DNA from: Streptomyces sp. TRM49041
GTDB lineage: Bacteria; Actinomycetota; Actinomycetes; Streptomycetales; Streptomycetaceae
DNA: 64,000 nt
Direction: 5' to 3'
NCBI RefSeq assembly: GCF_008271805.1
Contig: NZ_VSRY01000160.1
Coordinates: 44,433-108,432 of the forward strand
A program made the position numbers and the translations under genes. The notes below the pieces were generated by a model. It was not told the DNA's origin and searched no databases. It worked only from the letters and a program-made list of their open reading frames with translations. How positions within the stretch are numbered: position 1 is the stretch's first letter; each line of letters begins with the position of its first letter. Shown here piece after piece: positions 58,301-64,000 of this stretch.

Positions 58301-59366
58301 CCGCCGGGCTCTCCTCCGCCTCCTCGAAGGGGTAGTTCTCGAAGACGAGGATCGAGTCGAAGAGCTCTCCCAGACCCGCCGCCCGCTGGATCTCGGCGAG
58401 GCTGACGTGATGGTGGTCGAGCAGGTTGCCCTGCCGGCGCTGGAGGTCGCCGACGACCTCGGCGAACGTCGCGGCGGGGTCCAGCCCGACGCGCACCGGG
58501 AGCGTGTTGATGAAGGAACCGATCATGGCCTCGACGCCGGGTAGATCGGCCGGGCGGCCGGAGACCGTGGCACCGAAGACGACGTCGTTGCGGCCCGTGA
58601 GCTGCCCGAGCACCATCGCCCAGGCGCCCTGCACCAGGCTGTTGACGGTCAGGCCGCGGTCGGCCGCCATCCGGACCAGGCGGGCCGTGGTCCCGGGCGG
58701 AAGCTCGGCGGCGATCCGCTCGGGCAGTACCTTGCCCGCGGGAGCGCCGGGAGCCACCGCGGTCGGCCCGTCGAGGCCGGCGAGCGCGGTCCGCCACGCC
58801 TCCGCGCCGGCGTCCGCGTCCTGCCGGGCGAGCCAGCCCAGATAGTCCCGGTACGGGGTGACCCGGGGCAGCCCGTCGGTGCTGCCCCCCGCCTCGTAGA
58901 CCTCGAAGAGCTCGTCGACCAGCAGGGGCGCCGACCAGCCGTCGAGCAGGATGTGGTGGTTGGTCACCACGAGCCGGTGCTCCTCCGGACCGAGGTGTAC
59001 CAGGCTGAACCGGATCAGCGGCGGCCGGCCGAGGTCGAACCGGGTGGCCCGTTCGGCCGTCAGGAACGCGTCCAGCTCCTCGGCCCGAAGGGTCGACTCG
59101 GACCAGCCGGGCGTCACGTCCCGGGGGATGATCTGCATCGGCCGGCCGTTCGCCCGCAGCCGGAAACCGGCCCTGAGGTTGGCGTGCCGCCGCAGGACGG
59201 CTTCGGCGCTGCGGCGCAGCAGGGCCGCGTCCACCTCACCGGAGAGCGCCAGCACGAGCTGGGTGTTGTAGACGTCCACGGCCTCGTCGTCGTAGAGGGA
59301 GTGGAAGAGCAGCCCCTCCTGCAACGGTGTCAACGGCAGTACGTCTTCGAGGCGCGAGCGCTTCAT
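49353..59366 (-). CDS. Trimodular terminating NRPS, C-A-T-C-A-T-C-A-T-TE
   Basis: This 3,337-residue protein has three modules and a TE. C1 (1-430) has VLPLTPLQEGLLFHSLY and NHHILLDGWS, the style of condensation domains placed after an epimerase. A1 reads D-V-W-H-F-G-L-V-D-K by eye, near the Ser code. A2 reads D-L-T-K-V-G-E-V-G-K, the Asn code. A3 reads D-A-S-H-I-G-A-V-D-K, which I cannot assign. T domains are centred near residues 976, 2011 and 3027 (all LGGHSLLA-type); C2 and C3 have HHIAGDGWS and HHIVTDGWS. The TE has nucleophile LLGYSTGGN near 3157 and His in FGCGHDDLL. There are no internal E or MT domains. Its ATG overlaps the previous stop by one base (TAATG). Confidence 0.95.
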   Translation of the reverse strand: MKRSRLEDVLPLTPLQEGLLFHSLYDDEAVDVYNTQLVLALSGEVDAALLRRSAEAVLRRHANLRAGFRLRANGRPMQIIPRDVTPGWSESTLRAEELDAFLTAERATRFDLGRPPLIRFSLVHLGPEEHRLVVTNHHILLDGWSAPLLVDELFEVYEAGGSTDGLPRVTPYRDYLGWLARQDADAGAEAWRTALAGLDGPTAVAPGAPAGKVLPERIAAELPPGTTARLVRMAADRGLTVNSLVQGAWAMVLGQLTGRNDVVFGATVSGRPADLPGVEAMIGSFINTLPVRVGLDPAATFAEVVGDLQRRQGNLLDHHHVSLAEIQRAAGLGELFDSILVFENYPFEEAEESPAGKLRIADIEGGGATHYPLSLITGIAGDRLVVRLDIRPEQFDRAQGTAIAARFLQVLETVATDPDLLVGRIDVTLPAEREQVVETWNATGLELPAAVLPELLDAQAARTPGRVALVLEGEEVTYGELHARANRLARHLVDRGAGPGELVALAVPRSVDLLVGLLAIVKTGAAYLPVDVGYPADRIAHMLADAAPIRVLDSAYLAGTDAEGYEDTPLTDADRLRPLYPSDPAYVMYTSGSTGRPKGVVIPHAAAVNRLDGMQRAYPLAADDRVLQKTATSFDVSVWEFFWPLLQGATMVMAKPDGHRDPEYLAELIRAEGVTTVHFIPAMLSAFVQTPQAADCTSLRRVFCGGEALPADLHQNFRELLGVPLHHLYGPTEATVDVTAWDGGQEIGPGNAPIGFPVWNTRVYVLDRALRPVPPGVMGELYLAGVQLAHGYLNRPGLSAERFVADPYGPAGSRMYRSGDLGRWNPDGSLQFAGRADRQVKVRGVRIELDEIRATAAELPEVGQAVVTVRDERLVAYVVPGGDDRVGDDLIRTVREHLAARLPEVLVPGAIVLLDALPLTPSGKLDTAALPAPDFGAAPAARAAATQQQEILCGLFAEVLGLRWAGVDDDFFALGGHSLLATRLVSRIRSTFDVELPIRALFEAPTPAGIAARLDTAATARPPILVGARPEHPPLSYAQRRLWFLYRLEGPAATYNLPIALRLTGRLDRAALRAAITDVVERHEALRTAFPDFAGTPYQQVLPAEVDLRVERCSPEALAAAAGYTFHLEREAPLRVTLFDSGPDEHTLLLLLHHIAGDGWSASPLATDLATAYAARCAGESPAWPALRVQYADFALWQHELLAGEEDPDSLISRQLAYWRTALAGAPELLELPTDRPRPAVAGNGGGVVELAVPAAAHEALVALARAHQASLFMVVQAGIATLLTRMGAGADIPMGTAIAGRTDEALDDLVGFFVNTLVLRTDVSGDPSFAELLRRVRTADLAAYSHQDVPFERLVEVLNPARSLAHHPLFQVMLTFANTAGGDFDMAGLDVVREQVGADTAKLDLSFFLAEEHTEDGRPDGLHGAIQYATDLFEAETVQAMADRLVRLLTAAAADPDLPVGDLPILSEEERHSVLVGWNDPGRDVPRTTVPELFAAQAARTPGATAVVCGDDRITYAELADRVEHLARILVARGAGPETFVAIALPKSVDLVVAVLAVFRAGAAYLPLDPEHPADRLAFVLDDVDPVLVLTTGAIELPGARPRLHLDADLLPHTEREEPLPGFVPDSAAAYVIFTSGSTGRPKGVVVEHRSLNSYLAWARDAYDSVERGALVHSPISFDLTVTGVFAPLTAGGAVDLVDLNGDAPGTRPAFVKATPSHLSLLLNLPEAFSPTEQLVLGGESLMGELLEEWRRRNPGVTVVNEYGPTETTVGCTEFRIAPGDAVPSGVITIGRPVWNTRMYVLDARLRPLPVGVTGELYIAGDLVSRGYLNRLGLTAAKFVADPYGPPGSRMYRSGDLGRWSRHGELEFVARVDHQVKLRGFRIELGEVESAVGNHPDVSHAAVVLREDRPGDKRLVAYVTPAGLDLADVRAYAAERLPEYMAPSAYVAMDRLPFTANGKLDRDALPEPEATVTSAQGPRDAREEALCTIFAECLGVPSVGVDDVFFDLGGHSLLAARVVARVRDELGVDVGIRTLFEAPTVAGFAARIAGSGPAAGRSRPALTPRPRPEQVPLSAAQRRLWFMYRFEGPSPTYNVPLALRLTGRVDRAALRAALADVVGRHESLRTVFGDESGVPYQRIVTGEPVLEEVAGDDIAAAAGYAFALDRELPIRCWLFSPGGDEHVLLVLVHHIVTDGWSMGPLLRDLATAYEARRAGRAPHWAPLPAQYADYALWQQEVLGEEDDPDSVLARQTAFWRDTLAGAPDLLDLPVDRPRPAALGHHGGSVPLTIGPALYRAVADLARRRHASVFMVLQAALAALLARYGSGTDIPIGCAVAGRDEEAARELVGFFVNTVVLRTDVSGSPTLHELLDRVRETDLAAFAHQDVPFERLVEVLNPARSLAHHPLFQVMLTLQNLDISEPELAGLVVRGEQVDSEAAKVDLAFVLEEDETSGLNGIVRYATDLFDPETARGLADSLVRLLAAAVAEPDAPLDRLDVLGPELGRRVLEGWNDTARDVLPLTWPELFARQVARTPDHPAVEHGAETLSYAELDLRANRLANLLRERGAGPGEIVALRLPRSADLVIAVLATLKAGAAYLPVDPDYPAERIAFMLDDARPVCELSPASFPVPEGLPGTEPVVARHLDDAAYVIYTSGSTGHPKGVVVSHRGIAGLVANQAERYEAGTGNRVAQLISPSFDASVSELCLALLTGSCLVIPPGMLAGDELAAFLADRRVTHAHLTPAVMSGLPRVALPALRMIITGGDVPPADVIAHWSQGRGLVNAYGPTEATVDVASWVYDAPGRQTVPIGRPIANAGVYVLDRYLRPVPPGVAGELYTTGPGLARGYLDRPALTAERFVANPFAPGCRMYRTGDLVRWDRDGRLVFVGRADTQVKLRGLRIELGEIESALAEQPGVTHAAAAVHADRLVGYAVPAPGVQLDPGELRSRLAVVLPAHMVPGAVVVLEGLPLSPSNKLDRKALPVPEVSAATAGRDPRSLREELLCGLFAEALELPRVGVDGNFFELGGHSLLAMRLATRISTALDVVADIRTLFEAPTPALLAARLDSADDTGPMAVLRRGGDRPSLFCAPPALGLSWCYAGLLRGLPEDVGLYGLQAWGLDGPGPLPDSLAAWALDAVEQMRAVQPQGPYHLLGYSTGGNIAHAIATTLQEQGEQVALLAIMDSRPGDPAQEGPVAEQRLLTSADVLAVLSDDAGGDPDNRGDEAEQRARARGLVGEILGGAADERLFDVMINTIMVATAHRPAAYKGEVALITSGGEERAAKLATAWAPYVDGELKVTPFGCGHDDLLEPALLRDVATRIAGSFECGPEMAVIEDR

Positions 59367-62300
59367 TACCAATCCCCCAGTTCAGCCTCGAGGCTGTCGA
59401 TCTCGCTCTGTGTCAGGTCGTCGCTCAGGTCGGACGGCGTCAGTCCGACCACGTCCGGCCGCTCGTCCGCGAGTGCGGTGAGCGCGTCGAACCACGCGTG
59501 TGCAAGCCGCCGTACCTCGGACTCGGCAAGCAGTCCGGACGCCCAGGTCCAGGTGGCGACGAGGTGCGGACGGCCCTCGTGGTTCTCGGTGACTGCGGTG
59601 ATCTCCACCGCGTGTGTCATCGGCATCTCGGGCGACCGCGGCGCGGGCGTCGGCCCGTCGACGGTCTGCCAGTCGCCCGTGTCGTCGCCGTCGATGTACC
59701 GGCCCAGGTAGTTGAAGCCGATCTGCGGCGCGACGGCCAGACCGGGCTCGCCCCTCAGGTGGCGCAGAATGCCGTACCCGACGCCGTTGTCCGGGAACGC
59801 ACGCATCTGCTCCTTGACCTGCTTGAGCCGGTCGGTGGGCGTGCGGCCCTCCGGGTCGAGCCTGACGGGGTAGAGGCTGGTGAACCAGCCGACCGTCCGG
59901 GAGGTGTCCACCCCGTCGGCGACATGTTCACGTCCGTGCCCCTCGAGGTCGACGAGGACCGGTCCGGCGCCGCGTCCTTCCACGACCGCCGTCGCCAGCC
60001 CGTACAGCAGCGCGTCGGTGACGTTGCCGTTGACACTCGCCGGGACCCTGGTGAGCAGCGCCTCGGTGACGTCCGGTGCCAGGGTGAGCTCGATCTCCCG
60101 GGCGGTGGCGGCGGTGTCGACCGCCGGGTCCAGCCGGCGGGTGCCGAGGAGCGGCTCCGCGGTCGCGGCGATCCCCTGCCACACCGGGAGCTCGGCACGC
60201 CGGTCCGCCGCCTGCAGGCGCCCGGCCCAGGTCCGGTACGACGTGGCGACGGGGGCGAGCTCGGGGGCCCGGCCCGCTGCGGCCGCCTCGTACGCGGCGG
60301 CGAGGTCGGGCAGCAGTATCCGCCACGACACCGCGTCGACGACCAGGTGGTGCAGGACGATCAGCAGCGTGCCCGGCACGTCGGGTCCGGCGTCGAACCA
60401 GACGAACCGTGAAACATCGCCGGCTGCCGGGGACAGTTCCCGGCGGGCCGTCTCCGCGGCTTCGCCGTCGCCCGGGCCGACGCGCCTGACCGAGACCGGT
60501 ACGGTGCCGCGCTCGCGCACCTCGTACGTGCCGTCCGGATGGTGGCGCAGGCGCAGGACGTCGTGGTGGTCGATCAGGGCCTGGGCGGCCCGGACCAGTG
60601 CCTGCTCGTCGAGGTTCGCCGGGACGCGTACGGTCATCGACTGGTTGAAGCCGTCGGTGGCCTCGTACTGCTCCAGCCAGCGCATGATCGGTGTGGGCGC
60701 GAAGGTGCCCGTACCGGCGTCCCGGTCCTCCGTCGTGGTCACCACCGCTGTGGCCACCCGGGCCAGGAGGGCGGGAGTCCGCTCCCTGAAGACGTCGCGG
60801 GCCGAGACCAGCAGCCCGCCCGTGCGGGCGCGGCTGACCACCTGGATCGACATGATGCTGTCGCCCCCGAGGTCGAAGAAGCTGTCGTCGGGGCTGACGT
60901 CGGGCAGGCCGAGGACGTCGGCGAAGATCCGGCAGAGCAGTTCCTCACGGGCGTCGGCGGGCCTGCGGCCGCCGCCGGTGGTCGTGGACCACTGCGGTGC
61001 GGGCAGCGATGCCCGGTCGACCTTGCCGTTGGGCGTCAGCGGGATCTCGTCCAGGGCCACCAGGGCGGCCGGGACCATGTAGTCCGGCAGTCCGGTGGCG
61101 ATCTGTGCCCGCACGGCCGCCGGGTCCGCGTCGCCGACGTAGTAGGCGACCAGGCGCCGGTTCCCCGGACGGTCCTCGCGCACCACGGCGGTCGCCCGGC
61201 CCACGCCTGTCACGGCGTTCAGGGCGGACTCCACCTCACCGAGCTCGATGCGGAAGCCGCGCACCTTCACCTGCGTGTCCGCCCGGCCCTGGTACTCCAG
61301 CTCTCCGTCGGCGGTCCACCGCACGAGGTCGCCCGTGCGGTACATCCGTGAGCCCGCGGGGCCGAACGGATCGGCGAGGAACCGCTCGGCCGTCAGCGAC
61401 GGACGGCCCAGATAGCCACGGGCCAGACCCGTACCCGCCACGTACAGCTCGCCGGTGACGCCGGGAGCCACCGGCCGCAGGGCCGCGTCCAGCACGTACA
61501 CCCGGGCCCCCGCGATCGGACGGCCGATCGGCGGCACGGCCTCGCCCGACAGCGGCGCGCTCATGGTGGCGCACACGGTCGTCTCGGTCGGACCGTAGGC
61601 GTTGATCATGCGGCGCCCCTCGGACCAGCGGGCGACCAGCTCCGGCGGGCACGCCTCGCCCGCCACGACGACCGTCGCGCCGGCCGGCAGCGCATCGTCC
61701 GGCAGCACCGCCAGCGCCGTCGGCGGCAGGGTCACGTGCGTCACGTCCTGCTCGGCGCAGAGTGCGGCCAGGTCGGGTCCCGGCATCAGCCGCTCCGCCG
61801 GGGCGACCACCAGGGTCGCTCCCGACAGGAGCCCCATCACGATCTCCCAGGCCGCCGCGTCGAAGCTCAGTGCCGCGAACTGCAGCACCCGACTGCCCGG
61901 GCCCACACCGAACGCGTCCCGCTGGGCACGGGCCAGGGAGGCGATGCCGCCGTGCGGCACGACCACGCCCTTGGGCCGGCCCGTCGAACCCGACGTGTAG
62001 ATCACATAGGCCGGGTGGTCCGCACGCGGCTGCACCCGCGCAGCCATGGGCGGCCTGGGTTCGTCGGCGAGTCCGTCCACGAGCACCACCGACACCCCGC
62101 ACTCACCGAGCCCCGGCAGCGTCGCGCTGTCGGTGACCAGCAATGCCGGCCGGGAATCCGAGAGCATGTACGCCACCCGGTCCGCCGGGTAGTCCGGGTC
62201 CACCGGCACATACGCGCCACCGGCCCGCAGCACCGCCAGCAGCGACACCACCAGGTCCACGGAGCGCGGCAGCGCCACGGCCACCACGGCCTCCGGGCCC

Positions 62301-64000
62301 ACACCGCAGGAGGCGAGGTGCCCGGCGAACGCGTCCACCCGCGCCGCCAGCTCGCCGTACGTCAACTCGACACCTTCGAACGCCAGCGCGGGCGCCGAGG
62401 GGTCCGCCGCCACCCGGGCCGCGAACAGCTCGGGGAACGACAGGCCGTCACTCGGCTCACCGGAAGGCGCGGGACCCGCCCACTCCTCCAGCACCCGGCC
62501 GCGCTCGCCGGCCGACAGCACGTCGACCGCCGAGATCCGGCCGTCCACGTCCGCGAGCAGCCCCTCCAGCACGCGGACGAACCGCTCGCCCAGACCCTGC
62601 GCACTCGCCTCGTCGAACAGGTCCGAGGCGTACTGGACCTCTCCACTGAGCCCGTCGGGGGTTTCCTCCAGGTGGAAGGTGAGGTCGAACTTGGCCACGC
62701 CGAGGTCGGCACCCTCGAAGGAGGCGTCGACGCCGGGGAGGTCGAAGGCGGCCTCGACGTTGTTGTCGAGGACGACCATCACCTGGAACAGCGGGTGGTG
62801 GGACAGCGAGCGGTGCGGGCTGACGACCTCGACCAGGCGCTCGAAGGGCACGTCCTGGTGCGCGTACGCGGCCAGGTCCGTCTCGCGGACCCGGGCCAGC
62901 AGCTCCCGGACCGAGGGGTCGCCCGACACGTCCGTGCGCAGCACCAACGTGTTCACGAAGAACCCGATCAGACCGTCCAACGCCTGATCGGAACGGCCCG
63001 CCACAACCGTGCCCAACGGCACATCCGTGCCCGCACCCAACCGCGACAGCAGCACCGCGACAGCGGCCTGCACCACCATGAACGGCGTCACCCCGCACTC
63101 ACGAGCCACCGCCAGCAGACGACCGTGCAACTCCGCATCCAGAGCCAGATCAACCGCACCACCGCGATAAGAGGCCACCGCCGGACGCGGCCGGTCCGCC
63201 GGCAACTCGATCAGCTCAGGCGCACCAGCGAGCGCACTGCGCCAGTACTCGATCTGCCGACCCGCAGCACTCGACGCATCACCCTCGTCACCCAGAACCT
63301 CCGCCTGCCACAACGCGTAATCCGCGTACTGCACCGGCAACGGAACCCAACCCGGCGCCCCACCACCGACCCGCGCCGCATACGCAGCCGACAGATCATC
63401 CGCCAGCGGAGCCAGCGACCAACCATCACTCACGATGTGATGCATCAACACCACCAGCACCGACGACCGCTCACCCACCCGCAGCAACGTCACCCGCAAC
63501 GGCAACTCCACGGACAGGTCGAACGCATACCCCGCGGCACCATCCACAGCAGCGGCCAGCCCCTCCTCCGAGACCCCCACCACCTCCAGCACCACACCGG
63601 CATCCACCACCGGCAGCACCCGCTGATACGGCACACCATCCACATCCGCGAACACCGTCCGCAGACTCTCGTGCCGGCCCACCACATCACCCAGGGCCAG
63701 CTCCAGCGCAGCCGCGTCCAGCTCACCCTCAAGCCTCAGCACCAGCGGAACGTTGTACGTCGCCGACGGCCCCTCCAGCTCATGCAGGAACCACAACCGA
63801 CGCTGCGCCGCCGACAACGGCACCCGCGCAGGCCGCTCCCCCGCCACCAACGCCCTCCGCGCCACATCAGCACCCACCAGACGCAACGCCAACCCCGCCA
63901 CCGTCGGCGACTCGAACACCGCACGGATACCGAGCTCCCGCCCGAAGGCGGAGCGGATCCGGCTCACGAGGCGGGTGGCGAGCAGCGAATGCCCCCCGAG
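59366..64000 (-). CDS. NRPS ending in a C-A-T-E module (5' end outside window)
   Basis: About 1,544 residues are visible and the gene continues past the right edge. The first residues are the carrier motif LGGHSLLATRLVS of an upstream module. Then come a C domain (SAAQRRLWFLHELEGPSATY, LMHHIVSDGWS; L-donor style), an A domain whose residues read D-A-W-T-V-A-A-V-C-K, the classical Phe code, a carrier of the GGDSI type used before epimerases, and an E domain with LIVLHHLVVDAVSWRILLPD, EGHGREHVA, RTVGWFTSLYPVRL and IGFNYLGRY. D-Phe is therefore passed to the next protein. Part of the C domain (about 62,960-63,930) has codon use unlike the rest. The stop TAA overlaps the next ATG. Confidence 0.95.
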   Translation of the reverse strand, partial: LGGHSLLATRLVSRIRSAFGRELGIRAVFESPTVAGLALRLVGADVARRALVAGERPARVPLSAAQRRLWFLHELEGPSATYNVPLVLRLEGELDAAALELALGDVVGRHESLRTVFADVDGVPYQRVLPVVDAGVVLEVVGVSEEGLAAAVDGAAGYAFDLSVELPLRVTLLRVGERSSVLVVLMHHIVSDGWSLAPLADDLSAAYAARVGGGAPGWVPLPVQYADYALWQAEVLGDEGDASSAAGRQIEYWRSALAGAPELIELPADRPRPAVASYRGGAVDLALDAELHGRLLAVARECGVTPFMVVQAAVAVLLSRLGAGTDVPLGTVVAGRSDQALDGLIGFFVNTLVLRTDVSGDPSVRELLARVRETDLAAYAHQDVPFERLVEVVSPHRSLSHHPLFQVMVVLDNNVEAAFDLPGVDASFEGADLGVAKFDLTFHLEETPDGLSGEVQYASDLFDEASAQGLGERFVRVLEGLLADVDGRISAVDVLSAGERGRVLEEWAGPAPSGEPSDGLSFPELFAARVAADPSAPALAFEGVELTYGELAARVDAFAGHLASCGVGPEAVVAVALPRSVDLVVSLLAVLRAGGAYVPVDPDYPADRVAYMLSDSRPALLVTDSATLPGLGECGVSVVLVDGLADEPRPPMAARVQPRADHPAYVIYTSGSTGRPKGVVVPHGGIASLARAQRDAFGVGPGSRVLQFAALSFDAAAWEIVMGLLSGATLVVAPAERLMPGPDLAALCAEQDVTHVTLPPTALAVLPDDALPAGATVVVAGEACPPELVARWSEGRRMINAYGPTETTVCATMSAPLSGEAVPPIGRPIAGARVYVLDAALRPVAPGVTGELYVAGTGLARGYLGRPSLTAERFLADPFGPAGSRMYRTGDLVRWTADGELEYQGRADTQVKVRGFRIELGEVESALNAVTGVGRATAVVREDRPGNRRLVAYYVGDADPAAVRAQIATGLPDYMVPAALVALDEIPLTPNGKVDRASLPAPQWSTTTGGGRRPADAREELLCRIFADVLGLPDVSPDDSFFDLGGDSIMSIQVVSRARTGGLLVSARDVFRERTPALLARVATAVVTTTEDRDAGTGTFAPTPIMRWLEQYEATDGFNQSMTVRVPANLDEQALVRAAQALIDHHDVLRLRHHPDGTYEVRERGTVPVSVRRVGPGDGEAAETARRELSPAAGDVSRFVWFDAGPDVPGTLLIVLHHLVVDAVSWRILLPDLAAAYEAAAAGRAPELAPVATSYRTWAGRLQAADRRAELPVWQGIAATAEPLLGTRRLDPAVDTAATAREIELTLAPDVTEALLTRVPASVNGNVTDALLYGLATAVVEGRGAGPVLVDLEGHGREHVADGVDTSRTVGWFTSLYPVRLDPEGRTPTDRLKQVKEQMRAFPDNGVGYGILRHLRGEPGLAVAPQIGFNYLGRYIDGDDTGDWQTVDGPTPAPRSPEMPMTHAVEITAVTENHEGRPHLVATWTWASGLLAESEVRRLAHAWFDALTALADERPDVVGLTPSDLSDDLTQSEIDSLEAELGDW

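Noticed and set aside
56436..58544. 702-codon open frame on the plus strand inside the large NRPS
   Set aside because: The minus strand encodes intact C, A and T motifs here; the plus frame has no motif or ribosome site.
22023..64000. Mobile element or integration borders around the NRPS cluster
   Set aside because: I saw no transposase, integrase, tRNA gene or terminal repeats near the left edge; the right edge is outside the window.
1..64000. tRNA, rRNA or CRISPR features
   Set aside because: No cloverleaf with TTCGANTC-type T-loop, ribosomal RNA sequence or spaced palindromic repeats was recognised by eye; a tRNAscan run would be decisive.

Overview
This window is high-GC actinobacterial DNA and is almost certainly from a Streptomyces. 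The evidence is codon use, GTG and TTG starts, rare TTA codons placed in regulatory or developmental genes, a SARP-type regulator, and a left part that resembles the Streptomyces core chromosome (GTP-type PEP carboxykinase, hemolysin III family protein and an SCO4983-type small protein close together). The organism call rests on recall, since no search was run.

Positions 1 to about 22,000 hold core-type and surface genes: the end of an N-acyl-D-amino-acid deacylase, an MptB-like mannosyltransferase, a secreted trypsin-like protease, an AlaA-like aminotransferase, a GT2/TPR glycosyltransferase, two paralogous secreted collagen-like proteins with Gly-Pro-Thr repeats, PEP carboxykinase and a hemolysin III family protein. 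Next comes a tight four-gene minus-strand operon: a processive GT2 glycan synthase, a GT39 enzyme, a GT2-GtrA fusion and a GlxA-like copper radical oxidase. The first gene of this operon has a TTA codon at position 3. A DUF255 thioredoxin-fold protein and an S41 peptidase close the section.

From about 22,000 to the right edge every gene lies on the minus strand, and most belong to a non-ribosomal peptide cluster that continues past 64,000. In transcription order it contains: a truncated NRPS (T-C-A-T-E, Phe-like code, so D-Phe); a 3,337-residue NRPS (C-A-T-C-A-T-C-A-T-TE, Ser-like, Asn-like and unassigned codes); a type II thioesterase; a PksJ-like acid ligase-KR-T loading protein; MbtH; a DrrAB-type exporter; an A-T-TE protein with only a remnant condensation region; a SyrP-like oxygenase; SbnB and SbnA for 2,3-diaminopropionate (Dap); an AsnO/VioC-like oxygenase; a response regulator, FtsX-type ABC transporter and histidine kinase; an alpha/beta hydrolase; an acyltransferase-3 membrane protein; and a methyltransferase ending at a strong hairpin. 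A separate leftmost unit encodes a SARP-NB-ARC regulator (with a TTA codon), a second type II thioesterase with a TTG start, an amidase and a DUF1015 protein.

Together these suggest a peptide probably started by a 2-hydroxy acid and containing D-Phe-Ser-(hydroxy)Asn-X, with Dap or a modified relative supplied by the A-T-TE/SyrP/SbnAB set. I cannot match it to a compound I know. Adenylation codes were read by eye and are provisional.
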